34,722 bases of DNA from an uncultured Adlercreutzia sp. (GCA_947426355.1 CANEDU010000009.1:1-34722), one strand, 5' to 3'. Positions 17,578-25,862 are shown, counted from the first letter of the stretch. A program made the numbers and translations. Notes: a model not told the origin generated them from the sequence alone.

Positions 17578-18399
17578 CTAGGCCTGGTACAGGGCAATGG
17601 TGCCGATGTTCAGGTCGCGGTCCACGGTGGAGACGAAGTCCTCAACATGGCGGGGCAGATAGCCCTCGGCCACAACATCGATCGCGTACTCGGCAGCGTC
17701 GATCTGCTTGAACCAGAAGTCACCGAAGTCGTCAGTGACCGTCGTCAGCGTCTCTCCCGTCGCCTTGTTGGTCAGCGTCACCTCGGCGCCGATGATAACC
17801 TCATCGGCCTCAAGGTCGGCAACCTCGCCACCGATGAAGCGCTTGGGCAGATTCAGGTAGTAGACATGCGGGGCGGTGGAAGCCTCGGGCTTCAAGGCCT
17901 CGGCGCCCTCGAGCATATCCGCAAAGTCCTCGTACTCGCCGAAGAGCAGCGCGTCGTGAGCGCACGCCTCGACGCAGCGCGGAACCGTCCAGCCGTCGTC
18001 GAGGAGGTGGGCACACCCCGTGCACTTCTGGGGAATCTCAAGCTCCTCGTTCCAGAACACCGCGTCGTAGGGGCAGGCCTCGACGATGGCCTTCTGGCCA
18101 CGGGCCTTCACCGGATCGACGACGACGAGCCCGTCCTCGCGACGATACACGGCGCCGTCTTTCGCCACGGCCATGCAGGGCGCGTTCTCGCAATGCTGGC
18201 ACATGACGGGCGTGTAGGACACCATCACCTTGGGAACCTGGCCGCGCTCCTTCTCGTCGACGCGCATCCAGAACTGACCGGTATCCGGCTGGGGCGCCGC
18301 ATAAGGCATCCAGTCGTTATCGCAATGCTCGTCCTTGCAAACCAGCTGGCAGCTTCGGCAGCCAACGCATTTGGCAACATCGACCACAAAAACCTTCAT
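17578..18399 (-). CDS. Transhydroxylase-type molybdoenzyme beta subunit: three [4Fe-4S] clusters plus C-terminal Cna/transthyretin-like domain
   Basis: 273 residues, electron-transfer partner of the adjacent alpha subunit. Cysteines: group I C11, C14, C17, C21; group II C67, C70, C75 (fourth position Ala79); group III only C109 (EACP); group IV C126, C129, C142, C146. These twelve suffice for three clusters, the number known in pyrogallol-phloroglucinol transhydroxylase beta, rather than the four of DmsB. The C-terminus (about residues 198-270; GAEVTLTNKATGETLTTVTD then DFGDFWF) is a carboxypeptidase-regulatory/Cna-B-like beta domain, also found in that subunit. There is no signal peptide, hence cytoplasmic. 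It starts 2 bp after the alpha stop (TAA CG ATG): translational coupling. Confidence 0.88.
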   Translation of the reverse strand: MKVFVVDVAKCVGCRSCQLVCKDEHCDNDWMPYAAPQPDTGQFWMRVDEKERGQVPKVMVSYTPVMCQHCENAPCMAVAKDGAVYRREDGLVVVDPVKARGQKAIVEACPYDAVFWNEELEIPQKCTGCAHLLDDGWTVPRCVEACAHDALLFGEYEDFADMLEGAEALKPEASTAPHVYYLNLPKRFIGGEVADLEADEVIIGAEVTLTNKATGETLTTVTDDFGDFWFKQIDAAEYAIDVVAEGYLPRHVEDFVSTVDRDLNIGTIALYQA

Positions 18400-18401
18400 C
18401 G

Positions 18402-20978
18402 TTATTCCCCTTCCTTGATGATTACCGCTTCAGCAATCTGGCCAGTCGCCTGGTCATAAGGCTTCGAGAACGCCTCGGGATACTGCTCGGCGAGAGCGAA
18501 CACGTCCACCTTCTCGATGTTGACGAGGAAGCTGTTGGTAACCTCACCGGGAGCATTCTTCGAGGTGGTGTTCGACGGGCAGATGAGGTTGTTCGCACCT
18601 GCGCGATCGAACTCGCCGACCACGATGTTGTCCACGCGCGCGCCATGGTCCTGATACAGCGCCCCGGGGATAACGCGCTCGCTCAAGCGCACGCCGCCGA
18701 GCACCGCACCGCGCTCGTTGAACATCTTCACGATGTCCCCGTCGTGCAGGTTCATGCGCACCGCGTCCTGGGGATTGACCCACAGAGGCTCGTAGGCGTA
18801 ACCGTCGGGGCCGACCACCTTGCACGTCTCGATCTCGCGGCACCACGTGTTGTCATCGTTGTTGGCGTGCACGCGCCAGCGCGGATGGTTCGTGATGAGA
18901 AGGAAGGGGTATTCCTTCGAGCGCGGATGGAGCATGCTCTCCTGGTGGCTCTCGCCGTAAGGCACGAAGTGGGGTACCGGCGGGCGCTCGACGTCGTCGG
19001 GATAGTGCTCGGCCAGCGCCGTCGAGTAGAACTCGATCTTGCCGGTGGGAGTGGAGAGGCGCTCGCTTTCGGCATCCTCGTACCAACCGCGCAGGTGGCA
19101 GCGGTCGTTCTCCCAGTCCTTTGCCGTGGGAACGACGTAGTAGCCCTTCTCCATCCACTCCTCATAGGAGATCATGTCCTGGCAGCCCGAGTTCATGAAG
19201 CCCTTCTTGATCAGCTCGTCCTCGGTGCCCTCGGCATACTGCTCGTACAGTCCGAGCTTCTTGGCGACCTCGCCTACGGCCTCCCAGTCGGAGAGGGACT
19301 CGCCGACATGGGGCACCGCCTGCTCCTCATGAAGAATCATGTTGTACTGACCGGAGAACAGGTCGGCGGAAATGTCGTTGACCTCAAGCTTGGTGGTGGT
19401 GGGCAGAATGATGTCGGCAAACAGGCAGTCGTTCTCGAGCCAGGGATGCTGGGCCACGATGAACTCCATGTTGGGATGACGCAGCGCGCGCTGCATCTCG
19501 TTGCCGCCATTCCAGCACGTCTGCCAGCAGGGGCTGTCGGTCCAGATCATGTGGAGCTCGCCAGCGCCGGGCTGCGGGAAGTCCCACTCGATGAACTGAT
19601 CTTGCGCGGGCATGCCGGCGATCACGTGACCGCCCGACCAATGCACCGGCGGGTTCATGATAGCCTGGGGAATCAGCGTCTTGGGAATGAAGTTGACCGG
19701 CTCGGTAAGCATGGCCCAGCCGTGGTAGACCGAATTCATGTCGGGCTGGCACTCAGAGCGCGGCAGCGGATAGATGTCATCGATGCCGAACAAGCCGAGG
19801 TCCATGAAGTTGATCTGGCCGGCACCCGGCTTACCCAGGCCCTGCATGACCAGCAGGCAAACTTCCAGACGAGCCGGCTCGCTGGAGTAGGCAGCGCGGA
19901 TGAGGCCGCCGCCCGCGCAGTGACCGATGGAGACCGCGTGCTTGGCCCAGTAGCGCGCAAGGGCCTTGATCTGACGCGCCGGCACACCGGTGATGGGCTC
20001 GGCCCACGCCGGCGTCTTCGGAACGCCGTCTTCCTTGCCCATGATGTAGTACTCGAACCAGTCGAAACCGACCGAATGGGCCTCGACCCACTCGCGGTCG
20101 AACAGGCCTTCCTTGAACCAGGTGTAGGCGATGGCGCACTGCAGCGCGGCGTCGGTGTTGGGAAGCACCGGAATCCACTTGTCGGCGTGCACCGCGGCGG
20201 CGTAGTTCAAGTCGGGGCAAATGAAGATCTGCTTGATGCCGGCCTCGGTGAAGAAGCTCTCAATGCGGCCGGGCATCATGCCGCCCCAGCCCCACGGCGT
20301 CGTCTCAGGGTCGCCGCCCCACATGATCACGCAGTCGCCGTTCTCGGCGATGTCCTTGAAGAGGTTCTCAGTATGGGCCTGCTTGCCTACAGGGTCCATG
20401 CCCCAAATGTGCTTCGCACCCCAGGTCCAGCCTTCCCAGCTGTCGGGCTGGCGCGCCTGCAGGGTGTAGCCGCCCAGAAGATCGAGCAGACGCCCGGGGC
20501 AGCCATGAGCAGCATGAATAATCTTCGACTCGCCGTGACCGTCGATCTGGGCGAGGACGGCAAAGGGGCCGTACGTCTCTTTGATGCGGAGAAGCTCGTT
20601 GGCGATAATCGTGGTGGCCTCGTCCCAGGAGATGCGCACGTATTTCGCCTCACCGCGCGTTTCGGGGTGACGATCTCCCTCGGGATCCCAGTCGACGCGC
20701 TTCAGCGGGTAGGGCACGCGATTCTTCGAATACACGCGCTTCTTGTAGGCATACTGCAAGGGCGTGGGAAGGGTGCGCGTCTTGGGCTCGAGCACCGCGC
20801 CGTTGCGGGCCGTGATCTTCCACGGACGCATATCTTCCATGTCGTACTTCTCGTCGTAGTGCATCGGACGGATGCGGAGAATCTTGCCGTCCTTCACATC
20901 GACCGCAGCGGAATTCGAACCAAGTCCAAACCCGCAAAGACCGAGAGACTTGTAAACGGTTTTTACCTCGTTTGACAT
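18402..20978 (-). CDS. Molybdopterin bis-MGD oxidoreductase alpha subunit, pyrogallol transhydroxylase/catechol dehydroxylase-like
   Basis: 858 residues of the DMSO reductase superfamily. The N-terminus lacks the four-Cys [4Fe-4S] motif (a single Cys, SLGLCGFGLG) and has no Tat signal, so the enzyme is cytoplasmic and receives electrons from the beta subunit. Residues QPDSWEGW (Asp179, Ser180) fit the Mo-ligand Ser and neighbouring Asp of pyrogallol-phloroglucinol transhydroxylase, and GHGESKIIHAAHG supplies the upstream His. MGD-binding segments include WGGDPETTPWG and the C-terminal ITNHPRWRVHANNDD. Relatives in Eggerthella and Gordonibacter remove a hydroxyl group from catechols such as dopamine or hydrocaffeic acid. 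The substrate here is inferred only as polyhydroxylated aromatic. Start at 20978 is chosen by GAGGAGG; the frame is open further upstream. Confidence 0.9.
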   Translation of the reverse strand: MSNEVKTVYKSLGLCGFGLGSNSAAVDVKDGKILRIRPMHYDEKYDMEDMRPWKITARNGAVLEPKTRTLPTPLQYAYKKRVYSKNRVPYPLKRVDWDPEGDRHPETRGEAKYVRISWDEATTIIANELLRIKETYGPFAVLAQIDGHGESKIIHAAHGCPGRLLDLLGGYTLQARQPDSWEGWTWGAKHIWGMDPVGKQAHTENLFKDIAENGDCVIMWGGDPETTPWGWGGMMPGRIESFFTEAGIKQIFICPDLNYAAAVHADKWIPVLPNTDAALQCAIAYTWFKEGLFDREWVEAHSVGFDWFEYYIMGKEDGVPKTPAWAEPITGVPARQIKALARYWAKHAVSIGHCAGGGLIRAAYSSEPARLEVCLLVMQGLGKPGAGQINFMDLGLFGIDDIYPLPRSECQPDMNSVYHGWAMLTEPVNFIPKTLIPQAIMNPPVHWSGGHVIAGMPAQDQFIEWDFPQPGAGELHMIWTDSPCWQTCWNGGNEMQRALRHPNMEFIVAQHPWLENDCLFADIILPTTTKLEVNDISADLFSGQYNMILHEEQAVPHVGESLSDWEAVGEVAKKLGLYEQYAEGTEDELIKKGFMNSGCQDMISYEEWMEKGYYVVPTAKDWENDRCHLRGWYEDAESERLSTPTGKIEFYSTALAEHYPDDVERPPVPHFVPYGESHQESMLHPRSKEYPFLLITNHPRWRVHANNDDNTWCREIETCKVVGPDGYAYEPLWVNPQDAVRMNLHDGDIVKMFNERGAVLGGVRLSERVIPGALYQDHGARVDNIVVGEFDRAGANNLICPSNTTSKNAPGEVTNSFLVNIEKVDVFALAEQYPEAFSKPYDQATGQIAEAVIIKEGE

Positions 20979-21315
20979 TACTCCTCCTCGTTGTTTGTCA
21001 TTGAGATGAGTAGTTTTAATCGTCGCAACTTTTACCCCTTGCAATCCTCCTAACTCTTGCGTATCTTGTGCCGTTGAACATTGCCTCTTTTTTCCTTCGA
21101 GTGCCAAGTCGAAGCATGAATCAAGCGTACACAGCAATCTCACCCGCAACAATCCCGCAGGCTTTCCGAAATTGGATGCTTCCGCGGGGTTCCTCTCGGA
21201 CGTGAGGCCATAGAAGCCTCTATGGCTTACCGCCATAGAGGTCTCATACACAAGCCGGTGAGCTGCTGGAACGCGAGAACTAAGACAAGCGGGTTCTACT
21301 TAGGGGGCAATGTAG
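20979..21315. other. Divergent regulatory region between the molybdoenzyme operon and the LuxR gene
   Basis: A 337-bp region with no gene. It is AT-richer than its surroundings and holds the alternating GCCATAGA repeats (21207-21241). A second ribosome-site-like AGGAGG lies near 21046-21051 on the minus strand, but it precedes no convincing start codon. Confidence 0.7.
21207..21241. promoter_or_regulatory. Operator candidate: three alternating copies of GCCATAGA
   Basis: GCCATAGA (21207-21214), its reverse complement TCTATGGC (21219-21226) and GCCATAGA again (21232-21239). The second pair extends to a perfect 10-bp dyad, CCTCTATGGC-N5-GCCATAGAGG (21217-21241). It lies 75 bp before the LuxR start and about 230 bp before the molybdoenzyme start, a fitting site for the LuxR protein. 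Confidence 0.65.
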
Positions 21316-22815
21316 ATGAACAGTCAGCAAAGCTCTAGCGCAACGCCTACGACGCAAGCGAAATACCAAATGCTCCCCCTCAGGCTGCTCGGGCCTGGCG
21401 TTCTCCTCGGGTGGCATTTCCTTATTCTGTACTTCCCTCTCGATGCGACCATAAACACGACCGAGCATGCCCTGCTTTTGCGCCAGGTAGCGCTCAACTG
21501 CTCGCTGTTCGTCTTCTTTCTCGTGAGCGCCCTCATCATCGAGGCGATATCGCGGAGACGTCGCGTGACAACGCCCCTTCTTCTAACCGTCGTCGCCAGC
21601 ATTGCCATGCTTGGCGGCATCGGCATCATCGTCACGCCGCCGTTTTTGGGCGATGCGGGCATTATCGCGTCGGTAGTGTTCATGGGCTCCGGCGAGGCGA
21701 CCCTCATGCTCCTCTGGCTGCGCTTCTATGCCGATGTGGCAATCGACTTCGCTGGCCGCTACCTCGCCGCCTCAACCGCAATAGGCGCCCTCATCTGCTT
21801 TTTCGCTCGCTATCTCACCTTCGAGGCGTCCCTCATCGTCTTCGTGGCGCTCCCGCTCCTGTCAGCCGCCATGCTGCTGGTCGCCAGCCGCACCGAATCG
21901 TTCCGCGAGAACGAGGAAGGCGGCGAGGGGCTTTCGGACTGGCCGAGCGCGCGGGGCCCTTTCGTGAAGAGCACCTCCCAGCTGATCATCTTCTCCATCG
22001 CATTCGGCCTGTTCCAGGGATGCGTGTCCACCGGATCGACGCTTCTGCCCGTGGCAAACCCCATCGCCATGCTTGGCGTGGGCATCGCAGGAGCCGCCGT
22101 CATGGCGCTCTACCAGTCTTCCCCTATCGCGCCCGACTTAAGGCCCGTGCACAAAGCCTCGCTGCTCCTGTTCTCGGCCGGCGTTCTGGCCGCGCCCTTC
22201 TCGGGTGATTTCATCTCGCATCTTGCCGCCGTGGCCATCATGACCGGCTTCCTTCTCTACGACATTCTGATTCTCATCTTCACCATCGACCTCATCCGCA
22301 CCTTCGACCTTCGCCCCGCCCCGGTGCTCGGCCTCAATCGAAGCTGCGAGTACGCCGGGTTCACCATCGGCATTTGCCTGGGTTACTTCGTATGGAGCCA
22401 TTTCCCCACAACCGGCGAGTTCCCCTACCTTCTTTCGTCCGTCACCGCCTTTGTGAGCTTTGCCGCCGCGTTGTTCTTGGTGACGGAGAAAAACATCTGG
22501 CACGCGAAGGTGTACGTCATGGACTCGGCAGACGACGCCATGGAAAGCGCCTGCGAGAGCCCTGTGCCCGCCCCCGACGCTCGCATCTGCGCCTGCGAGA
22601 GCGTTTGCGCGCGCTTCGCGCTCACGCCGCGAGAGCGCGAGGTCTTCATGCTGCTGGCGAAAGGACGAAATGCCGAGTACATCCAAAGCGCCCTGTGCAT
22701 CTCGAGCCACACCGTGAAGACCCATATTTCGAACATCTACAAGAAGATCGACGTCCATTCCGCCCAAGAGCTGCTCGACGCCATCGATCGCGAGCAAGAG
22801 CGCCCAGCCTCGTAA
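21316..22815 (+). CDS. Membrane-anchored LuxR-type regulator (12-TM N-terminus, C-terminal HTH)
   Basis: 499 residues. About twelve hydrophobic segments span residues 20-405, followed by a cytosolic linker rich in Cys and Glu (CESPVPAPDARICACESVC) and a LuxR helix-turn-helix at about 433-490 (FALTPREREVFMLLAKGRN, HTVKTHISNIYKKI). There is no receiver domain. The architecture is widespread in Eggerthellaceae, where such proteins lie beside catechol dehydroxylase and other oxidoreductase genes and are thought to sense the substrate in the membrane. It is divergent from the molybdoenzyme operon and upstream of the MFS gene in the same direction, making it the likely regulator of both. The ATG at 21316 is the first in frame; the GGGGG upstream is only a moderate ribosome site. 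Confidence 0.92.
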   Translation: MNSQQSSSATPTTQAKYQMLPLRLLGPGVLLGWHFLILYFPLDATINTTEHALLLRQVALNCSLFVFFLVSALIIEAISRRRRVTTPLLLTVVASIAMLGGIGIIVTPPFLGDAGIIASVVFMGSGEATLMLLWLRFYADVAIDFAGRYLAASTAIGALICFFARYLTFEASLIVFVALPLLSAAMLLVASRTESFRENEEGGEGLSDWPSARGPFVKSTSQLIIFSIAFGLFQGCVSTGSTLLPVANPIAMLGVGIAGAAVMALYQSSPIAPDLRPVHKASLLLFSAGVLAAPFSGDFISHLAAVAIMTGFLLYDILILIFTIDLIRTFDLRPAPVLGLNRSCEYAGFTIGICLGYFVWSHFPTTGEFPYLLSSVTAFVSFAAALFLVTEKNIWHAKVYVMDSADDAMESACESPVPAPDARICACESVCARFALTPREREVFMLLAKGRNAEYIQSALCISSHTVKTHISNIYKKIDVHSAQELLDAIDREQERPAS

Positions 22816-23150
22816 AGACAAGCATCGCCGAAACGAGACGCGGTAGGCGAAAATGGCTCACCAGGGCTGAGTCTTCCAGGCAAAATATGGCGCAGCGGGT
22901 GATGGCTTTTTCGACACGGCATGCTATCTTGCAAAGGCCAAGTCAAACATGAGCGTTCGTTTCTGCGCTCGTCGCAACGCGAACGTTCGCCCCGCGCTCG
23001 TCGCAAGCGGGGCAGAGCATGCCGTTGTCGTTGCCTCATCTACTCGCTTGAAGCGTTAGACGCTTGCGCGTTGGGTCGCACCCCGCCTCACAGGCGCGTG
23101 ACCGCCAATGCGCACTTCAATCTCAACGCTTTTGACTCATAGGAGTATCC
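22816..23150. other. LuxR-MFS intergenic region with imperfect tandem repeat
   Basis: 335 bp without a credible gene. GCGCTCGTCGCAA occurs at 22965-22977 and 22994-23006 (29-bp period), each preceded by CGTTCG (22954-22959 and 22984-22989). The second copy is the loop of a hairpin, CCCCGC (22990-22995) with GCGGGG (23007-23012). Another short dyad, AAGCGTTAGACGCTT, follows near 23053. The region presumably contains the MFS promoter and its regulatory sites. Confidence 0.6.
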
Positions 23151-24374
23151 ATGAGCAACTCGACTGAGTTTACGATGGGCAGAAGGTGGCTTATTTTCTG
23201 CTCGGTGTTCTTCCTGGGCGTTCTGACTTCGTTCTGCATGTTCAAGGCCCCCACTATGTTCACCACCGAGTTCATCAGCGAGCTCGGGTTCACTGACACC
23301 AATATCGGCTGGGTTATGTCGATGTTCACGCTTATCGGCGTTGTGCTCGCCTTCCCCGCCGGCGGCATTCTGGCCAAGCTCGGCACCAAGAAGAGCCTGC
23401 TCGTGACCGCGGCAAGCCTTATCATCGGCGCTGCAGGCGGCGCCCTGGCCACGAGCGCCACGTTCATGCTCGTCACGCGTTTCATCGAGGGCATCGGCAT
23501 GGGCCTCATGTCGGTCGTCGGACCGGCTGCCGTCGCTTCCATCATCCCGGCGCGCAAGCAGGGACTTGCCATGGGCATTTGGAGCGTCTGGTTCCCCGCC
23601 GGCGTTGTTGCCGCCTTCAATATCACGCCCATGGTGTACGCCCTTGCGGGCACCTGGCGCGCGAATTGGTGGCTCGCCGCTATCCTCGGCGTCATCGCCT
23701 TCGTTTTCGTGGCTTTTGTTTACGCCGACCCGCCGCAGGAGACCGTCGCGGAAAGCGACGGGGCGGCTGGCGCAGGCGAGGCCCTTTCGGCCCTTAAGCC
23801 GGATATGTTCAGCATTGTCATGGTGGCTTTGGCTTTCGGTGCCTGGAACGTGTTCAACGCGGGAGCCATCGGCGGATTCTATCCGACGTATCTGACCGAC
23901 GTGCATCATCTCGACACGCAGATGGCGGGGACCGTCTCCAGTGTCACGAACATCCTCGTTTTGGCCCTCGGCCCGCTGTCCGGCATCGCGGCCGACAAGT
24001 TCAACATCCACAAGGGCTTTATCGTGTTCGGCATGTTTGGCGCTGCCGCGCTTCTGACCTTCGGCTTCAGCGACAGCATGACGCTGGTGTGGGTGTTCGT
24101 TATCGCCCTGAGCTTCTGCTCCGCCTGCTGCTCGACCGGCGTGTTCTCAAGCGTTCCGCTGCTTGCGAAGAACCCGGCAAAGATCGGCTTCGGCATGGCC
24201 GTTGTTGCCTTCTTCCAGAACCTGGGCGGCCTTATCGGCTCGGCCGGCTTCCCGCTTGTCGTTGCCGCTATGGGCTGGAACGGTGCGTCCTTGGCTTTCT
24301 GCATTCCGTTCGCCATCGTAGGCGGCGTGTGCGCCGTGCTCATCCGCTCTGGCAAAAAGAGCAAGCAGGGCTAA
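23151..24374 (+). CDS. MFS transporter, oxalate/formate antiporter-like
   Basis: 407 residues, twelve predicted membrane helices in two halves. The A-motif-like loop between helices 2 and 3 reads GGILAKLGTKKSLL, and the equivalent in the second half is GIAADKFNIHKG. ERxxG-like and GMGLMSVVGPAAVAS segments fit the OFA/NarK-like MFS group. It follows the LuxR gene in the same direction and belongs functionally to the molybdoenzyme locus, where it probably imports the substrate, exports the product, or exchanges the two. AGGAG is placed well before the ATG. The transported compound cannot be deduced. Confidence 0.88.
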   Translation: MSNSTEFTMGRRWLIFCSVFFLGVLTSFCMFKAPTMFTTEFISELGFTDTNIGWVMSMFTLIGVVLAFPAGGILAKLGTKKSLLVTAASLIIGAAGGALATSATFMLVTRFIEGIGMGLMSVVGPAAVASIIPARKQGLAMGIWSVWFPAGVVAAFNITPMVYALAGTWRANWWLAAILGVIAFVFVAFVYADPPQETVAESDGAAGAGEALSALKPDMFSIVMVALAFGAWNVFNAGAIGGFYPTYLTDVHHLDTQMAGTVSSVTNILVLALGPLSGIAADKFNIHKGFIVFGMFGAAALLTFGFSDSMTLVWVFVIALSFCSACCSTGVFSSVPLLAKNPAKIGFGMAVVAFFQNLGGLIGSAGFPLVVAAMGWNGASLAFCIPFAIVGGVCAVLIRSGKKSKQG

Positions 24375-24864
24375 GCCTCCGCTCGCGCGCGCATCTCGCA
24401 TGAGACTCGCGTGCACCTGCGCCTAGCACCTTGCGTGCAGCACCAAAAAGACAGCCGTCCTTCGGGGCGGCTGTCTTGGTTATGCAGGTCCACTGCGAAG
24501 GGGGTTGCCCCTTGAAGCATGGAAGGCAAAAGCGCGTCCCACCTCCCTTGCCCGGTGCATGCATTCGAACGCTTCCGGAGAGCAGATGTGTCATGCACCA
24601 TGGCACGTGACCCATGACATAGTAAAGCCTCGAAAAAGGAAAGGAGCCCCGAGAGGCTCCTTCCTGTCGCATGTGGCGCTGCCACGCTTGCTTGGTGCGA
24701 GCTCGGCTGTACTTTGCCGGGCCGTGGGCGCCGTGGCCGCAAGCGAATCCGTTGTAGCGCGGCTTGCTCGCCAGCGTCGCCTCCTCGGACGACTGGCGCC
24801 ACACCACCTCGTCCTTCGGCTTCGGCACGTGCACCGGCACCGCCTTCTTGCGCTTCTTCGACAT
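24340..24864 (-). CDS. Small basic protein with an intrinsic terminator inside its reading frame; candidate ribosome-rescue (ArfA/BrfA-like) gene
   Basis: The start is strong: ATG at 24864 with AAGGAGG nine bases upstream, and a highly basic N-terminus (MSKKRKKAVPVHVPKPK) followed by KPRYNGFACGHGAHG, KYSRARTKQAWQRHMRQEG. No stop codon occurs in frame until 24340, inside the antisense of the MFS gene. However, at codons about 68-77 lies a hairpin, AAGGAGCC (loop) GGCTCCTT, followed by a TCCTTTTT run on this strand. Transcripts would then end near 24633, giving a non-stop mRNA and a product of about 77 residues. Residues past that point look non-coding. Non-stop mRNA from a terminator in the ORF is the control used by BrfA of Bacillus (ArfA of E. 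coli is related in logic). The ArfA motif KGKGSY is absent; loss of the normal stop by mutation is the alternative. Confidence 0.55.
   Translation of the reverse strand: MSKKRKKAVPVHVPKPKDEVVWRQSSEEATLASKPRYNGFACGHGAHGPAKYSRARTKQAWQRHMRQEGASRGSFPFSRLYYVMGHVPWCMTHLLSGSVRMHAPGKGGGTRFCLPCFKGQPPSQWTCITKTAAPKDGCLFGAARKVLGAGARESHARCARERRLSPACSFCQSG
24375..24632. other. Intergenic region after the MFS gene
   Basis: Apart from the antisense tail of the small basic gene, I see only hairpins: the terminator at 24448-24477 and TGTCATG (24592-24598) with CATGACA (24613-24619). No separate gene is supported. Confidence 0.5.
24448..24477. terminator. Terminator at the end of the MFS gene
   Basis: Perfect stem AAGACAGCCG with CGGCTGTCTT and a 10-base loop. 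The minus-strand exit has TTTTTGG, the plus-strand exit only CTTGGTTAT, so it is stronger in the minus direction but may act both ways. Confidence 0.6.
24633..24662 (-). terminator. Intrinsic terminator within the small basic-protein reading frame
   Basis: Minus-strand 8-bp stem AAGGAGCC (24655-24662) and GGCTCCTT (24641-24648), 6-base loop, then TCCTTTTT (24633-24640). It lies in frame at codons 68-77 of the 24864 gene with no stop codon before it. Confidence 0.75.
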
Positions 24865-24913
24865 ATCCTCTCACCTCCTTCAATATATAGGCCGCAGAGA
24901 CCCCATTCTACAC

Positions 24914-24946
24914 GCAAAAGCGGCCGCCCCGAGGGACGACCGCCTT
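24914..24946 (-). terminator. Terminator of the rubrerythrin gene
   Basis: Minus-strand hairpin pairing AGGCGGTCG-type and GGCGGCCGC-type arms around a CCCTCGGGG core, followed by TTTTG. Confidence 0.65.
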
Positions 24947-24972
24947 CGTGATGCGAGATTTCCGCTGCCGAA

Positions 24973-25581
24973 TTAGAACTTGCGGAACTTGTCGGCAGGG
25001 GTGAAGCAGATGGGGCACTTCTCGAAGTCGTCGCCCTTGTGGATGTAGCCGCAGACGGGGCACAGGTAGTAGGCCTCGTCGGTGGGGGCGTCGATGTTGT
25101 TGTAAGCGTCCATGTACAGCTCGGCATGCACGGCCTCGGCGAGCTTCGCGCGGGTGAACACGAACTCGGCCTTCTTGTTGCCCTCCTCCTGAGCGACCTT
25201 GATGAAGCTCGGGTACATGTCGGAGGTCTCGTAGATCTCGCCCAGGGCGCCAGCGATGAGGTTCAGGTCGGTGGCGATGCCCTCGGCCTCGGGGGCGGCG
25301 GGGCGCTCGTAACCCGGCTCGATCTCGCAGATCACGCCGGCTTCCAGGCCGATGTGGATCTGCTCGGCGGCGCTGGTGGCCTCGAACAGGCGGGCGATCT
25401 GGTCGAAGCCCTGCTCCTTGGCGGCCGCAGCGCAGGCGGCGTACTTGGCCGACGCGCCGGTCTCGCCGCAGACGGCGGCCTTCAGGTTCTCAAGCGTGGT
25501 GCCCACCTCGGTGATGGACTCGGGGACCACGTTGAAGTTGCTGGAGTTCTCAGCGGTGGGGATAACGTCACGCAGATTCAT
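24973..25581 (-). CDS. rbr: Rubrerythrin
   Basis: 202 residues; a non-heme di-iron peroxidase that reduces hydrogen peroxide in the cytoplasm of anaerobes. Di-iron ligands: Glu40, E73-x-x-H76, Glu115/Glu118 and E149-x-x-H152 in a four-helix bundle. The C-terminal rubredoxin-like domain has C174-x-x-C177 and C189-x-x-C192, close to the end KFRKF. The ATG at 25581 follows AGAAGGAG; an upstream in-frame start at 25674 lacks one. It is transcribed alone, with a terminator downstream. Confidence 0.95.
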   Translation of the reverse strand: MNLRDVIPTAENSSNFNVVPESITEVGTTLENLKAAVCGETGASAKYAACAAAAKEQGFDQIARLFEATSAAEQIHIGLEAGVICEIEPGYERPAAPEAEGIATDLNLIAGALGEIYETSDMYPSFIKVAQEEGNKKAEFVFTRAKLAEAVHAELYMDAYNNIDAPTDEAYYLCPVCGYIHKGDDFEKCPICFTPADKFRKF

Positions 25582-25862
25582 GGAATCGCTCCTTCTAACT
25601 CGTCTTCTTGTTCGGCAGTCGAATTGTTTGCCGCAGGGCAGTATAACGCGCTGTGTCCAGAACACCAGCGACACGGCGGGGGCTTCACAAACCCCTTATT
25701 TCGCGCGTTCGACAGAGCGCACGGCCCGTCCTGCAGCGGGCATTCGCTGTCTGCCATTATGGGGCAGAAGCCCTGCTTTTTCCTTGCAAGCTCCCCCATC
25801 CGTTGAGGTTTCGTAGCATACTGGGCAAGAACAACTGACACCTTCAGAGAAAGGGGCTTTTC

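Noticed and set aside
22965-23006. Two direct repeats as a CRISPR remnant
   Set aside because: Only two 13-bp copies at 29-bp period, without spacer structure or cas genes; better explained as regulatory repeats.
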